Shown here piece by piece: positions 63,913 through 64,000 of a DNA stretch of 64,000 bases (position 1 is the stretch's first letter; each line of letters opens with the position of its first letter). The DNA is from Phytophthora colocasiae. Lineage: Eukaryota > Oomycota > Peronosporomycetes > Peronosporales > Peronosporaceae. The stretch lies in assembly GCA_018806915.1 (NCBI GenBank), contig JAGKQI010000053.1, positions 1-64,000 on the forward strand, written 5' to 3'. Under the pieces are notes generated by a model. The model had not been told where the DNA came from. It did no database searches and was given only the letters and a program-made list of their open reading frames with translations. Made by a program: the position numbers and the translations under genes.

Positions 63913-64000
63913 ATGAGCCCAAGCACGATGTCATCTGTCCAAGATACCAAGATCTCCATCGACAAGTTCAACGGCGAGAACTACGCCACGTGGAACCGTT
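63913..64000 (+). CDS. Ty1/copia gag, N-terminus (runs off the window)
   Basis: ATG 63913, 29 codons seen: MSPSTMSSVQDTKISIDKFN, then GENYATWNR. The K-F-N-G-E-N-Y-A-T-W pattern is the usual start of copia-type gag polyproteins. A second ATG at 63928 could also serve. Nothing more can be said because the window ends. Confidence 0.8.
   Translation, partial: MSPSTMSSVQDTKISIDKFNGENYATWNR

Overview
This window is repeat-dense eukaryotic DNA, most likely from an oomycete (Phytophthora or downy-mildew type). The reasons are chromodomain Ty3/gypsy retrotransposons of a kind known in oomycetes, one family with a second plant/archaeal-like RNase H, initiator motifs close to the oomycete Inr+FPR consensus (GCTCATTYYNCAWTTT) before several genes, a hAT transposase relic and a Ty1/copia gag start. 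I see no rRNA, tRNA, CRISPR array or intact host gene. The species is inferred, not proven.

Three Ty3/gypsy families are interleaved; the names A, B and C are mine. Family A is old, broken and full of GATC. Its copies are A0 (1-9309, +), A1 (15812-18605 and about 29116-33453, -), A2 (25511-29115, +), A3 (45550-48664, -) and scraps at 48665-49252 and 61582-63626. Family B is young, with four nearly identical copies: B1 (18606-25510, +), B2 (33454-38810, -), B3 (38811-45549, -) and B4 (49253-54928, +). Family C is one damaged copy (54929-61332, -). Between 9310 and 15811 lies non-LTR DNA with a hAT relic, a PDZ-domain gene fragment and a broken coiled-coil gene. A copia element enters at 63627 and runs off the end.

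All three families carry an extra open reading frame (asORF) on the strand opposite to gag-pol, between pol and the 3' LTR and convergent with pol. In B the asORF (515 codons, intact in B2) overlaps the last 164 codons of pol, so the chromodomain is encoded opposite the asORF. In C the overlap is similar. In A the two frames are separated by about 380-400 bp. In A and B an oomycete-like initiator precedes the asORF. Every asORF has a coiled coil, but I see no sequence similarity between the three families.

Family B is also packed with short perfect inverted repeats (stems mostly 8-12 bp, loops 2-8) through LTR, gag, pol and asORF. Families A and C do not show this. Family A has a strong candidate -1 frameshift signal between gag and protease (GTTAAAC, 5-nt spacer, hairpin), conserved in two copies. 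Its first RNase H has lost the catalytic Asp. Several A/B junctions are chimeric, one of them in frame (45550).
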